Shown one piece after another: positions 1-6,218 of a stretch of 9,951 nt of DNA. Both the position numbers and the translations under genes were made by a program. Source of the stretch: Halieaceae bacterium (lineage in GTDB: Bacteria > Pseudomonadota > Gammaproteobacteria > Pseudomonadales > Halieaceae); NCBI GenBank assembly GCA_011524755.1, contig WTJR01000139.1, forward strand, positions 18,653-28,603, written 5' to 3'. Positions within the stretch are counted from its first letter, which is position 1, and every line of letters begins with the position of its first letter. The notes beneath the pieces were generated by a model. That model saw nothing but the letters and a program-made list of their open reading frames with translations. It searched no databases and was not told where the DNA came from.

Positions 1-536
1 ACTTGTATGAGTGAGCCGACAATCATCATCCGAGCGGGGTAGCGCATGTCGCCCAAGCCTCGGAAAATGGAACTCGCAACCCCCATGACCCAAATAGTGA
101 CACTGCCACCAAACAGCATGGCGCTGTAGGCGAATGCCAGCTCAAGAATCTCACCGGTCCCGCCCAAGAGGGACAGGAAAAACCGCCCAGAAATCAAAAA
201 TGCGATGAGTAAGACGACGGGTCCAAGAACAGCCAGGATAAGACCGTGCCACATCAACTCTTCCGCGCGTGCCTGATCTCCCGCGCCTAATGCTCGAGCA
301 ATGGCTGACGATACGGCATTCCCCAAAGCGCCAACCGACAACATTTGCATTAGCATCAGCATCGGGAATACGAGGGCCATCGCAGCTAACGGTGTACTCC
401 CCAGTTGTCCGACATACCAGACCTCGGTCAGGCTGACGGTCGACTGCACAATAAACGCCACGCTGCTGGGTATCGACAGTTGCGTCAGCAGGGGGAGTGC
501 AGGTGCAGTGAGGAGGTATTGGGTGCGCTGATCCAT
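1..536 (-). CDS. MATE family efflux transporter, 5' part (runs off left edge)
   Basis: The first 178 codons of an integral inner-membrane transporter of the MATE (NorM/DinF-like) family, which exports cationic drugs or metabolites in exchange for Na+ or H+. The minus-strand frame is open from the ATG at 536-534 to the window edge, so the C-terminal part lies outside (MATE proteins are usually about 450 residues). Visible hallmarks are the N-terminal PALPLLTQLSIPSS helix start, the VGQLGSTPLAAMAL segment that follows TM1 (about residues 42-55), and the ARALGAGDQARAEEL loop (about 84-98), which matches the usual GAGD..RA motif between TM2 and TM3. Long hydrophobic stretches lie at about 45-70, 97-115 and 132-155. 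The start is fixed by an in-frame TAA four codons upstream with no other start between; no clear Shine-Dalgarno is visible. It is transcribed divergently from the thiolase operon. Family is confident, substrate unknown. Confidence 0.88.
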   Translation of the reverse strand, partial: MDQRTQYLLTAPALPLLTQLSIPSSVAFIVQSTVSLTEVWYVGQLGSTPLAAMALVFPMLMLMQMLSVGALGNAVSSAIARALGAGDQARAEELMWHGLILAVLGPVVLLIAFLISGRFFLSLLGGTGEILELAFAYSAMLFGGSVTIWVMGVASSIFRGLGDMRYPARMMIVGSLIQ

Positions 537-790
537 AACGCACCATTACGGCGCATGTGGCGCGTTGGCACAAGTCTTTTCTGGTCTATCTAGCGCACAT
601 TCCTATGGGCAAAAGCGCGATACCAATCCGGGCCGGTGCTATTCACTCAAGCGAACATCCCCGCAGATAAAAAAACATACTCAAAGTTCAATTTTTTAGT
701 CGGATTGCATCGATTTTTAGCCACTTATTTGGCAATGTATCGACCGCTTAACAAACACAAGCCGGATGGACCGGACCATGGAGATTGCTC
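537..790. other. Divergent intergenic region between MATE gene and thiolase operon
   Basis: A 254-base spacer that must carry the promoters of both the leftward transporter gene and the rightward beta-oxidation operon. The part at about 665-740 is clearly AT-richer than the flanking genes and includes an A7 run and a T6 run, as expected for promoter DNA. I could not find a convincing -35/-10 pair on either strand, nor a recognisable FadR- or PsrA-type fatty-acid operator. Short ATG-started frames here have no ribosome binding site and no family resemblance. Confidence 0.5.
780..783 (+). promoter_or_regulatory. Ribosome binding site of the thiolase gene
   Basis: GGAG lies 7 bases before the ATG at 791. 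This spacing favours the ATG over the in-frame TTG at 785, which would overlap the site almost directly. The resulting N-terminus, MPHAAYIYDAIRTP, is typical of thiolases, which begin just before the conserved (I/V)xxAxRTP strand. Confidence 0.75.
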
Positions 791-1999
791 ATGCCTCACG
801 CCGCCTACATATACGATGCCATTAGGACCCCACGCAGTAAGGGTAAGAAGGATGGAACCCTTCACGAAGTCAAACCTGTTGATTTGGGTGCGGGATTGTT
901 GCGTGCCTTGCAGGCACGACACGATCTGGATACCAGCTATGTTGATGATGTTGTGATGGGTTGTGTCACACCTGTCGGCGAGCAGGGTTCTGATATCACC
1001 AAAATGATTGTTCAAAACGCCGACTGGGATGAGTCAGTGCCAGGTGTGCAGCTCGATCGTTTCTGTGCATCGGGGCTTGAGGCTGTGAACACCGCCGCGC
1101 AAAAAGTGGCGTCGGGATGGGATGACCTGGTCGTCGCTGGGGGTATTGAGTGTATGTCGCGTGTGCCCATGGGCTCGAACGGTGGTGCCATGGCGAGTGA
1201 CCCAGCATTCGCGCTCAAGACAGGCTTTGTGCCGCAAGGTATTGGTGCTGACATGATAGCCACCATTGATGGCTATACCCGTGAAGATGTTGACGCCTAC
1301 GCCATGGAATCGCAACGTCGAGCGGCACATGCGCGTGACAGCGGTTGGTTCGATGGGTCTGTGATTCCAGTCAAGGATGCCTCAGGAATCACCATTTTGG
1401 AGCGCGATGACTTCATCAAGGGCGACACCACAATGGAAGGTCTCGCCCGTTTGAAGCCTTCGTTCGAAATGCCGGGTCAAATGGGCTTTGATGATGTGAT
1501 CCTCGCCAAGTACAACGAGTACAGCAAGGTAGAGCATGTCCATACTCCCGGGAACTCTTCCGGCATCGTCGACGGGTCTAGTGCTGTGCTTATTGGTAGC
1601 GAGAAGGCCGGGAGCGATCTCGGATTGACGCCTCGAGCGCGCGTTGTTGCAACGACCGTCTTGTCGACTGACCCGATTATCATGCTGACGGGCCCTGGCC
1701 CCGCGGCGAAGAAATGTCTCAAAAAGGCGGGGCTGACGCCCGACGACATCGATCTTTGGGAGATCAATGAAGCCTTCGCTTCAGTTGCACTCCGTTATAT
1801 GAAAGATCTTGATATCAGCCACGAGATTACCAATGTCGTGGGTGGTGCGATCGCCATGGGCCACCCTCTGGGTGCGACCGGTGGTTGCTTGGTCAGCGCC
1901 ATGGTCGACGAACTCGAGCGCCGCGATCTCAAGCGCGCCATGCTGTCGTTGTGTGTGGGCGGTGGCATGGGTATTTCCACCATTATCGAGCGCGTGTAA
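791..1999 (+). CDS. Thiolase (acetyl-CoA C-acyltransferase / acetyltransferase)
   Basis: A 402-residue cytoplasmic thiolase that cleaves 3-ketoacyl-CoA with CoA to acetyl-CoA and a shortened acyl-CoA, the last step of beta-oxidation; the reverse condensation is possible. All catalytic elements are present: nucleophile Cys92 in RFCASGLEAVN, the NEAFA motif (326-330), His358 in GHPLGATG, and the second cysteine Cys388 in CVGGGMG. Family length is about 390-440, so the protein is complete. It is the first gene of an operon; the next gene, the hydratase/dehydrogenase that makes its substrate, starts 22 bases downstream with its own Shine-Dalgarno. The thiolase-first order matches fadI-fadJ rather than fadBA, but at 402 residues it is shorter than enteric FadI (about 436), so I give no symbol. 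Chain-length preference cannot be read from the sequence. The start was set at ATG 791 by a GGAG 7 bases upstream. Confidence 0.95.
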   Translation: MPHAAYIYDAIRTPRSKGKKDGTLHEVKPVDLGAGLLRALQARHDLDTSYVDDVVMGCVTPVGEQGSDITKMIVQNADWDESVPGVQLDRFCASGLEAVNTAAQKVASGWDDLVVAGGIECMSRVPMGSNGGAMASDPAFALKTGFVPQGIGADMIATIDGYTREDVDAYAMESQRRAAHARDSGWFDGSVIPVKDASGITILERDDFIKGDTTMEGLARLKPSFEMPGQMGFDDVILAKYNEYSKVEHVHTPGNSSGIVDGSSAVLIGSEKAGSDLGLTPRARVVATTVLSTDPIIMLTGPGPAAKKCLKKAGLTPDDIDLWEINEAFASVALRYMKDLDISHEITNVVGGAIAMGHPLGATGGCLVSAMVDELERRDLKRAMLSLCVGGGMGISTIIERV

Positions 2000-2007
2000 G
2001 CGGTATT

Positions 2008-2012
2008 AGGAG
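2008..2012 (+). promoter_or_regulatory. Ribosome binding site of the beta-oxidation multifunctional enzyme
   Basis: AGGAG sits 9 bases before the ATG at 2022, within the 22-base gap after the thiolase stop. It allows independent initiation on a shared mRNA and supports the ATG at 2022 as the start. Confidence 0.75.
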
Positions 2013-2021
2013 TTAGAAACA

Positions 2022-4166
2022 ATGAGTTTTCATTACGAAAAAGACGCGAATCAGATTGTCACCGTTACCATGGATATGGATGGCCCCGTCAACTCCATGA
2101 GCGACGCTTTCCTGCCCTTGTTTGAATCGACCCTCGATAAGCTCGAGGCAGAGACAGACCTCGCTGGCGTTGTGCTGACATCAGGCAAGTCCACATTCTT
2201 TGCAGGCGGTGACTTGAACATGCTGTGTCAGGTGACCGAGGACACGGTTGAAGATTTCTTTCAGGGAATGTGCGCGACAAAAGCGGCGATGCGTCGTCTC
2301 GAAAAGCTTCAGGCGCCGGTATGCGCTGCCATCAATGGTGCGGCACTTGGCGGTGGCCTCGAGCTCGCTTTGTCATGTCACCACCGCATTGCCTGGAATC
2401 ATCGCAGTGTCCAGCTCGGCTTTCCCGAGGTGACATTGGGTTTGCTGCCTGGAGGCGGCGGTAACGTGAAAGCGGTGTATCTCATGGGGCTCATGGCGGC
2501 CAACGAGTACATTGTTGAGGGTAAGCGCGTGGCCCCCGAAAAGGCCTTGGGCTCGGGACTGATTGATGCGGTTGTCGAGAGCAAGGAAGAGCTGGTTTCT
2601 GCAGCCAAGCAGTGGGTCTTGGACAACAAGGATGACGAGGCTGCACGCACTCAGCCATGGGACACCAAGGGGTACAAGATTCCAGGCGGTAATATTCGGA
2701 ACCCACAGGTGGCGCAGATGGTCACCATGGGTGCGCCCATGATTCGCAAGAACACGCGCGGACTGCTACCTGCCCCTGAGAAGATTTTTGACGTGGCAGT
2801 GCAGGCGCTCACGGTTGATTTCGAGACGGCGATGCGTATCGAGAGTCGTGGCCTGGCCGAACTGGCGCTGACACCCCAAGCCAAAAACATGATCAATACC
2901 TTCTTTTTCCAGATGAACAAGATCAACGGTGGCGCCTCTCGACCCAAAGACGTACCGCCGCAGAAAACGGAAAAGGTGGGTGTGCTGGGTGCCGGAATGA
3001 TGGGGCAGGGGATTGCCTACTCATCGGCCATGGTCGGTATCCAGGTTGTATTGAAGGACATCAGCCTGGAAGCCGCCGAGAAGGGTAAGGCCTACACCGA
3101 AACCTTATTGCAGAAGCGTGTTGATAAGGGGCGAATGACACCTGAGAAGATGGCCGAGGTGCTCTCACTCATTCATCCAACAGCATCAGACGAAGATCTC
3201 GATGGCTGTGATCTCATTATCGAGGCTGTGTTCGAGAACATGAATCTGAAGCATCAAATGACGCGTGATCTCGAGCCACGAATGGCCGAGGGCGGCATTT
3301 GGGGTTCAAACACCTCTACCTTACCCATCACGCAGCTGGCTGAAGCGAGTCAGAACGCTGAAAACTTCATTGGCATTCACTTCTTCTCTCCAGTCGACAA
3401 GATGCCGCTCGTTGAAATTATTATGGGCGAGAAGACGGGTGATGTCGCACTCGCCAAGGCGTTTGACTACACGAAGCAAATTAAGAAAACACCGATTGTT
3501 GTTAACGATTCACTGGGTTTCTTCACATCACGAACCTTCGGTACCTACCTCGATGAGGGCGTACGTATGCTCGTCGAGGGCGTGAAGCCAGTGCGTATCG
3601 ATAATCTTGGCAAGGCCGTGGGGATGCCGGTGGGTCCGCTCACCGTTTACGACGAGGTGAGTCTGGAGTTGTCACGAAAGGCGCAAGAGACCTGGAAGGA
3701 AATGGGGCTCGCTATTGACGGTGATGATCGATCGATTACCGCTGAGGTTGTCGAGACGATGATCGGTGAGCACGGTCGTGGTGGTCGATATCACGGTGGT
3801 GGTTTCTACGAGTATGGTGCGGACGGTTCCAAGGAAGTTTGGTCTGGTCTAGCCGATCTTTATGGTCGTGACGGCGTCGATATATCGGATCGGGACATCA
3901 AGGAGCGCTTGCTTTTCCGTCAGGTTATCGAAGCGCTGAAATGCCTTGAGACCGGTGTTCTTCGCAGCGTGGCGGACGGCAATATCGGTTCGATCATGGG
4001 TATCGGTGCGCCTGCTTGGACCGGTGGTCTACTGCAGTTTGTGAACACCTATGGCTTGCAGAACTTCATTGACCGCTGTGGTGAGCTTAGCGATGCTTAC
4101 GGCGACCGCTTCACTGCACCCGCCATCGTTGCTGAGAAGCTCGCTGCGGGAGAAACATTCGTCTAA
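2022..4166 (+). CDS. Bifunctional enoyl-CoA hydratase / 3-hydroxyacyl-CoA dehydrogenase (FadB/FadJ-type)
   Basis: A 714-residue fatty-acid oxidation alpha-subunit that hydrates 2-enoyl-CoA and then oxidises L-3-hydroxyacyl-CoA with NAD+. The N-terminal crotonase domain (about 1-300) has the CoA/oxyanion segment AAINGAALGGGLELAL with catalytic Glu114, then GFPEVTLGLLPGGGG with Glu136. A linker leads to the dehydrogenase Rossmann domain, starting with VGVLGAGMMGQGIA (319-332). SNTS (429-432) and His453 in GIHFFSPV with Glu465 in LVEII form the dehydrogenase site. A C-terminal dehydrogenase dimerisation domain and its repeat follow (about 495-714). Length equals that of enteric FadJ, and the gene follows a thiolase. 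However, PGGGG (for PGFGG) and FFTSR (for the usual xxVNR) point to a FadB-like clade distinct from enteric FadB and FadJ, so the symbol is left empty. It probably forms a complex with the upstream thiolase. An intrinsic terminator follows the stop by 19 bases. Confidence 0.95.
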   Translation: MSFHYEKDANQIVTVTMDMDGPVNSMSDAFLPLFESTLDKLEAETDLAGVVLTSGKSTFFAGGDLNMLCQVTEDTVEDFFQGMCATKAAMRRLEKLQAPVCAAINGAALGGGLELALSCHHRIAWNHRSVQLGFPEVTLGLLPGGGGNVKAVYLMGLMAANEYIVEGKRVAPEKALGSGLIDAVVESKEELVSAAKQWVLDNKDDEAARTQPWDTKGYKIPGGNIRNPQVAQMVTMGAPMIRKNTRGLLPAPEKIFDVAVQALTVDFETAMRIESRGLAELALTPQAKNMINTFFFQMNKINGGASRPKDVPPQKTEKVGVLGAGMMGQGIAYSSAMVGIQVVLKDISLEAAEKGKAYTETLLQKRVDKGRMTPEKMAEVLSLIHPTASDEDLDGCDLIIEAVFENMNLKHQMTRDLEPRMAEGGIWGSNTSTLPITQLAEASQNAENFIGIHFFSPVDKMPLVEIIMGEKTGDVALAKAFDYTKQIKKTPIVVNDSLGFFTSRTFGTYLDEGVRMLVEGVKPVRIDNLGKAVGMPVGPLTVYDEVSLELSRKAQETWKEMGLAIDGDDRSITAEVVETMIGEHGRGGRYHGGGFYEYGADGSKEVWSGLADLYGRDGVDISDRDIKERLLFRQVIEALKCLETGVLRSVADGNIGSIMGIGAPAWTGGLLQFVNTYGLQNFIDRCGELSDAYGDRFTAPAIVAEKLAAGETFV

Positions 4167-4185
4167 TTAACGTTGGTTTGATCGG

Positions 4186-4210
4186 AAGGCCGCGCTGCGG
4201 CCTTTTTTTT
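4186..4210 (+). terminator. Rho-independent terminator of the thiolase-hydratase/dehydrogenase operon
   Basis: A perfect 8-bp GC-rich stem (AAGGCCGC at 4186-4193, GCGGCCTT at 4197-4204) with a 3-base loop GCT, running directly into a T tract (4203-4210). It begins 19 bases after the stop codon of the multifunctional enzyme. It ends the two-gene operon and separates it from the DoxX gene. There is no equivalent A-rich entry on the other strand, so it should work mainly for rightward transcription. Confidence 0.92.
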
Positions 4211-4276
4211 GGCTAAATCTTTTGTGATCTGATGTTTGGTGCCTTTGGCGAGTAAAGCGGTGTTTAATGGAGGCCA

Positions 4277-4306
4277 ATGTATTATTGGTTTTGGAGATCA
4301 CGATGA
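4277..4306 (+). other. Possible 9-codon upstream ORF before the DoxX gene
   Basis: An ATG at 4277 opens a 9-codon frame (MYYWFWRSR) whose TGA at 4304-4306 overlaps the chosen DoxX start in an ATGA. GGAGG at 4269-4273 precedes it, but with only 3 bases of spacing, which is short. It could couple translation to the DoxX gene or be chance. Conservation would decide; nothing in this window does. Confidence 0.2.
4293..4296 (+). promoter_or_regulatory. Ribosome binding site that sets the DoxX start
   Basis: GGAG lies 6 bases before the ATG at 4303. The earlier in-frame ATG at 4267 has no comparable site, so the downstream start is preferred. Confidence 0.65.
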
Positions 4307-4698
4307 CATTTGCAGTAACACTGGGTCGCTTTCTACTTGGGCTGTATTTCTTTTTGCCCGGGATTTCGAAAATCACGGGCTACGCTGACACGCTCAGTTA
4401 CATGTCGCTTCATAACATACCGCTCCCAGAGGTCTTACTGCCGGTTACCATCGTCCTCCAAGTGGCGGGTGGTCTGATGTTAATGCTGGGTTTTCGCGTC
4501 GGGCAGGTTGCTCTCGTGCTTGCAGCGTTAACACTGATTATCAATTTGGGGATGCACGATTTTTGGAACCTGTATGAGGGCGTCAGCCAGGCACACGAGA
4601 CGCAGAACTTCGTTAAAAATCTGGCTATTTTCGCTGGTTTATTGGTGTTGAGCGGTGCCGAGGACCTGCCCCAGCACCGCTTATTCGGCAGTCGTTAG
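4303..4698 (+). CDS. DoxX family membrane protein
   Basis: A 131-residue protein with four predicted membrane segments, at about residues 4-20, 43-63, 66-84 and 104-118. The N-terminal pattern GRFLLGLYFFLPGISKITGY is the DoxX-family signature (R.LLG..F...G..K). DoxX-type proteins are small inner-membrane proteins linked to quinone- or thiol-redox functions in some organisms, but most, including this one, have no assigned role. The acidic, His-containing loop between TM3 and TM4 (about 84-103, including HDFWNLYEG) is also seen in relatives. Starting at ATG 4303 puts TM1 at the very N-terminus, as is usual, and uses the GGAG 6 bases upstream. Starting at 4267 would add 12 residues. It is separated from the operon on its left by a terminator and converges on the oxidoreductase gene, so it is probably its own transcription unit. 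Confidence 0.85.
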   Translation: MTFAVTLGRFLLGLYFFLPGISKITGYADTLSYMSLHNIPLPEVLLPVTIVLQVAGGLMLMLGFRVGQVALVLAALTLIINLGMHDFWNLYEGVSQAHETQNFVKNLAIFAGLLVLSGAEDLPQHRLFGSR

Positions 4699-4707
4699 AC
4701 GAGGCTG

Positions 4708-5874
4708 TTAGCTGCCTAGATCAAAGGTGAGGCCGGCGTTCGCGACCAGTCGCTCGATCAGCTTCTCACCCATGGCGGGTGCAGGGGTGTAAACACCCCC
4801 AGGTAGATCCGGGCAGTCGTGAACGATGCATAGCGCACTTTCGGCAATCATTTTTGATGTTGAGCCATAGCCTGGGTCCATGTCGCCGGTGACGGTCGCC
4901 TCAATGCGGCCTCCCTCGTCGTTTGTACCGACGAATAGCACATCGTAGTGACCTGCCTCGCGGCTCTCTTTAGAGGGGCCTTCGCCTGGCTTGGGGACAT
5001 CATCGCCTTCCAAAGGGTTGCTGCTCGCTACCATCTTCGCCATCGCCGCGCCCTGGTCGCCCGGTCCCGTCACCATCATTTCGTCGTACTGAAAATCTTC
5101 ACCATAGAGGTGATTCAGCATAGCGTTAGATCGATGAACGTTTTTGGTGTTAATGGGTGCCATGATAAAAGGGGCGACCCACGAGCCGACGACCTCATCT
5201 TCATACGGTTTGGCATCGGATGGCTGCTCGGGACCCTGGAAGCCGTTAGCCAATGAAAAGGGATTAGCCAGAATTTTGATCAGGCCTGGATTGGTTTTAA
5301 GTGCAGCCATTGTTGCGCCCAATGACGCTGCGGTGCCACCAGAGAACTCACCGTTCATCGCGCGAACCCGACCGCGTACACGAGGCATGGGCTTTCCCGT
5401 TTGGGCTATGGCTGCTTTTTGTAGAAAGTACACGCCCAGGTCAAAGGGAATGGAATCAAATCCGCAGCTGTGAACAATGCGTGCGCCAGAGGCCTCGGCA
5501 GCTGCCTGATGCGATGTAATCATCTCGTGCATCCAGCCTGGCTCTCCTGACAGGTCGACGTAGTGTGTCCCCTCTTCAGCACAGAGCTTAACGAGTTCGG
5601 ATCCGTAAAGTTGGTAGGGGCCAACGGTTGTGCAGATACACCGCGCTCGCTTAACCATCGCGCGCAGTGAGTCAGAGTCGCTGGCATCGGCTGTCACAAG
5701 TGGCGTTGTGCTGGGTGCACCTACCAAGTCTCTTACTTCGGCAAGCTTTGCTTCATTTCTGCCTGCCATAGCCCAGTTGGCGCCGTCGCCATGGGTTTTT
5801 CCCATATACTCGGCCACAAGGCGGCCAGTAAAGCCACTGGCTCCGTAGATAATGACGTCAAATTCTCTGCTCAT
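4708..5874 (-). CDS. Saccharopine dehydrogenase-like NAD(P)-binding oxidoreductase
   Basis: A 388-residue member of the saccharopine dehydrogenase NADP-binding family (the group with human SCCPDH and the mycobacterial trans-acting enoyl reductases), not a true lysine-pathway saccharopine dehydrogenase. The N-terminus has a Rossmann dinucleotide fold: DVIIYGASGFTG (6-17), then AGRN (37-40) at the end of strand 2, where NADPH-preferring enzymes carry Arg. TTVGPYQLYG (82-91) and HYVDLSGEP (104-112) are typical family motifs, followed by HSCGFDSIPFDLG (135-147). The C-terminal half, including the SGGTAAS segment (178-184), would form the substrate domain. No signal peptide is seen. Substrate is unknown; a lipid-linked enoyl or keto reduction is possible by analogy only. 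The ATG at 5874 is chosen because homologs begin close to the Rossmann strand and a weak GGGA lies 6 bases upstream; the ATG at 5886 would add four residues. Its stop is 9 bases from the converging DoxX stop, with no clear terminator between. Confidence 0.87.
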   Translation of the reverse strand: MSREFDVIIYGASGFTGRLVAEYMGKTHGDGANWAMAGRNEAKLAEVRDLVGAPSTTPLVTADASDSDSLRAMVKRARCICTTVGPYQLYGSELVKLCAEEGTHYVDLSGEPGWMHEMITSHQAAAEASGARIVHSCGFDSIPFDLGVYFLQKAAIAQTGKPMPRVRGRVRAMNGEFSGGTAASLGATMAALKTNPGLIKILANPFSLANGFQGPEQPSDAKPYEDEVVGSWVAPFIMAPINTKNVHRSNAMLNHLYGEDFQYDEMMVTGPGDQGAAMAKMVASSNPLEGDDVPKPGEGPSKESREAGHYDVLFVGTNDEGGRIEATVTGDMDPGYGSTSKMIAESALCIVHDCPDLPGGVYTPAPAMGEKLIERLVANAGLTFDLGS

Positions 5875-6078
5875 ACCTGATCCCATTGCTGCATTAGTTT
5901 TTGTTTGAATGAATAGCTAAAACACGACCGATGAGGCATCAAGTCGCCATGGGTGACGAGTATACGGGGCCTGTAGCTAAATAACCTCAAACTCAAGAAA
6001 CACGGTTTCTTTGTGAAGTTGATGACCACTGGAGTTACAAAAACGTCCATTCAGCGACCTAAAATGAGACTTTATTCG

Positions 6079-6102
6079 CATTTTGCAAATCATATTGCAA
6101 AA
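6079..6102 (+). repeat. Tandem 12-bp repeat with TTGCAA cores
   Basis: Two head-to-tail copies, CATTTTGCAAAT (6079-6090) and CATATTGCAAAA (6091-6102), agree at 10 of 12 positions. Each contains the palindrome TTGCAA, with centres 12 bp apart. The location, about 120 bases before the DUF1800 start in the AT-rich part of the promoter region, would suit an operator or an UP-like element. The low complexity of the region makes chance a real alternative. Confidence 0.4.
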
Positions 6103-6201
6103 AAAAGATGCAGGAACAAAACTTCTTGTTAGGGTCAAACCGTACGAATTCTAACGACGGGTATCGTGTGCTCGGTCGTAGGATAAACATAACGGGTAAT
6201 C

Positions 6202-6209
6202 AGGAGAGG
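6202..6209 (+). promoter_or_regulatory. Ribosome binding site that sets the DUF1800 lipoprotein start
   Basis: AGGAGAGG lies upstream of the ATG at 6219; its GAGG end is 9 bases away. With the lipoprotein signal that begins exactly there, this fixes the start at 6219 rather than at the in-frame ATG 6108. A three-codon frame (ATG CTC CCA TGA, 6211-6222) lies between and overlaps the start codon. Confidence 0.7.
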
Positions 6210-6218
6210 CATGCTCCC

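Larger units (their letters stand above)
5875..6218. other. Gene-free divergent region upstream of the DUF1800 operon
   Basis: 344 bases between the leftward oxidoreductase gene and the rightward lipoprotein gene; it must hold promoters for both. It is AT-richer than the genes, most of all at about 6060-6106. On the minus strand a TATACT at 5964-5959 resembles a -10 box, but no matching -35 lies at 16-18 bases. A tandem 12-mer sits at 6079-6102. The stretch 6108-6218 is open in frame with the lipoprotein gene but is read here as 5' leader, because extending the protein would bury the lipoprotein signal. No RNA gene or family-level riboswitch was recognised. Confidence 0.6.

Noticed and set aside
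151..573. A 140-codon minus-strand frame with ATG start overlapping the left-edge gene
   Set aside because: It lies in another frame of the MATE gene. Its translation is rich in Cys, Arg and Asp with no membrane pattern, whereas the overlapping frame that runs off the edge gives clear MATE motifs.
785..790. TTG at 785 as the thiolase start
   Set aside because: The Shine-Dalgarno GGAG at 780-783 is directly next to it, leaving no spacing; the ATG at 791 has a 7-base spacing and gives the usual thiolase N-terminus.
4221..4230. TTTGTGATCT as a CRP-type site before the DoxX gene
   Set aside because: Only one half-site (TGTGA) is present, with no matching TCACA at the required 6-base spacing.
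4267..4302. ATG at 4267 as the DoxX start
   Set aside because: No ribosome binding site at a good distance, and it adds 12 residues before the usual DoxX N-terminus; ATG 4303 has GGAG 6 bases upstream.
4702..4717. AGGC...GCCT hairpin between the convergent DoxX and oxidoreductase genes as a bidirectional terminator
   Set aside because: Only four paired bases before a mismatch, and no T tract on either strand.
5959..5964. TATACT on the minus strand as the -10 box of the oxidoreductase promoter
   Set aside because: A good -10 match, but the sequence 16-18 bases upstream does not resemble a -35, so a promoter was not called.
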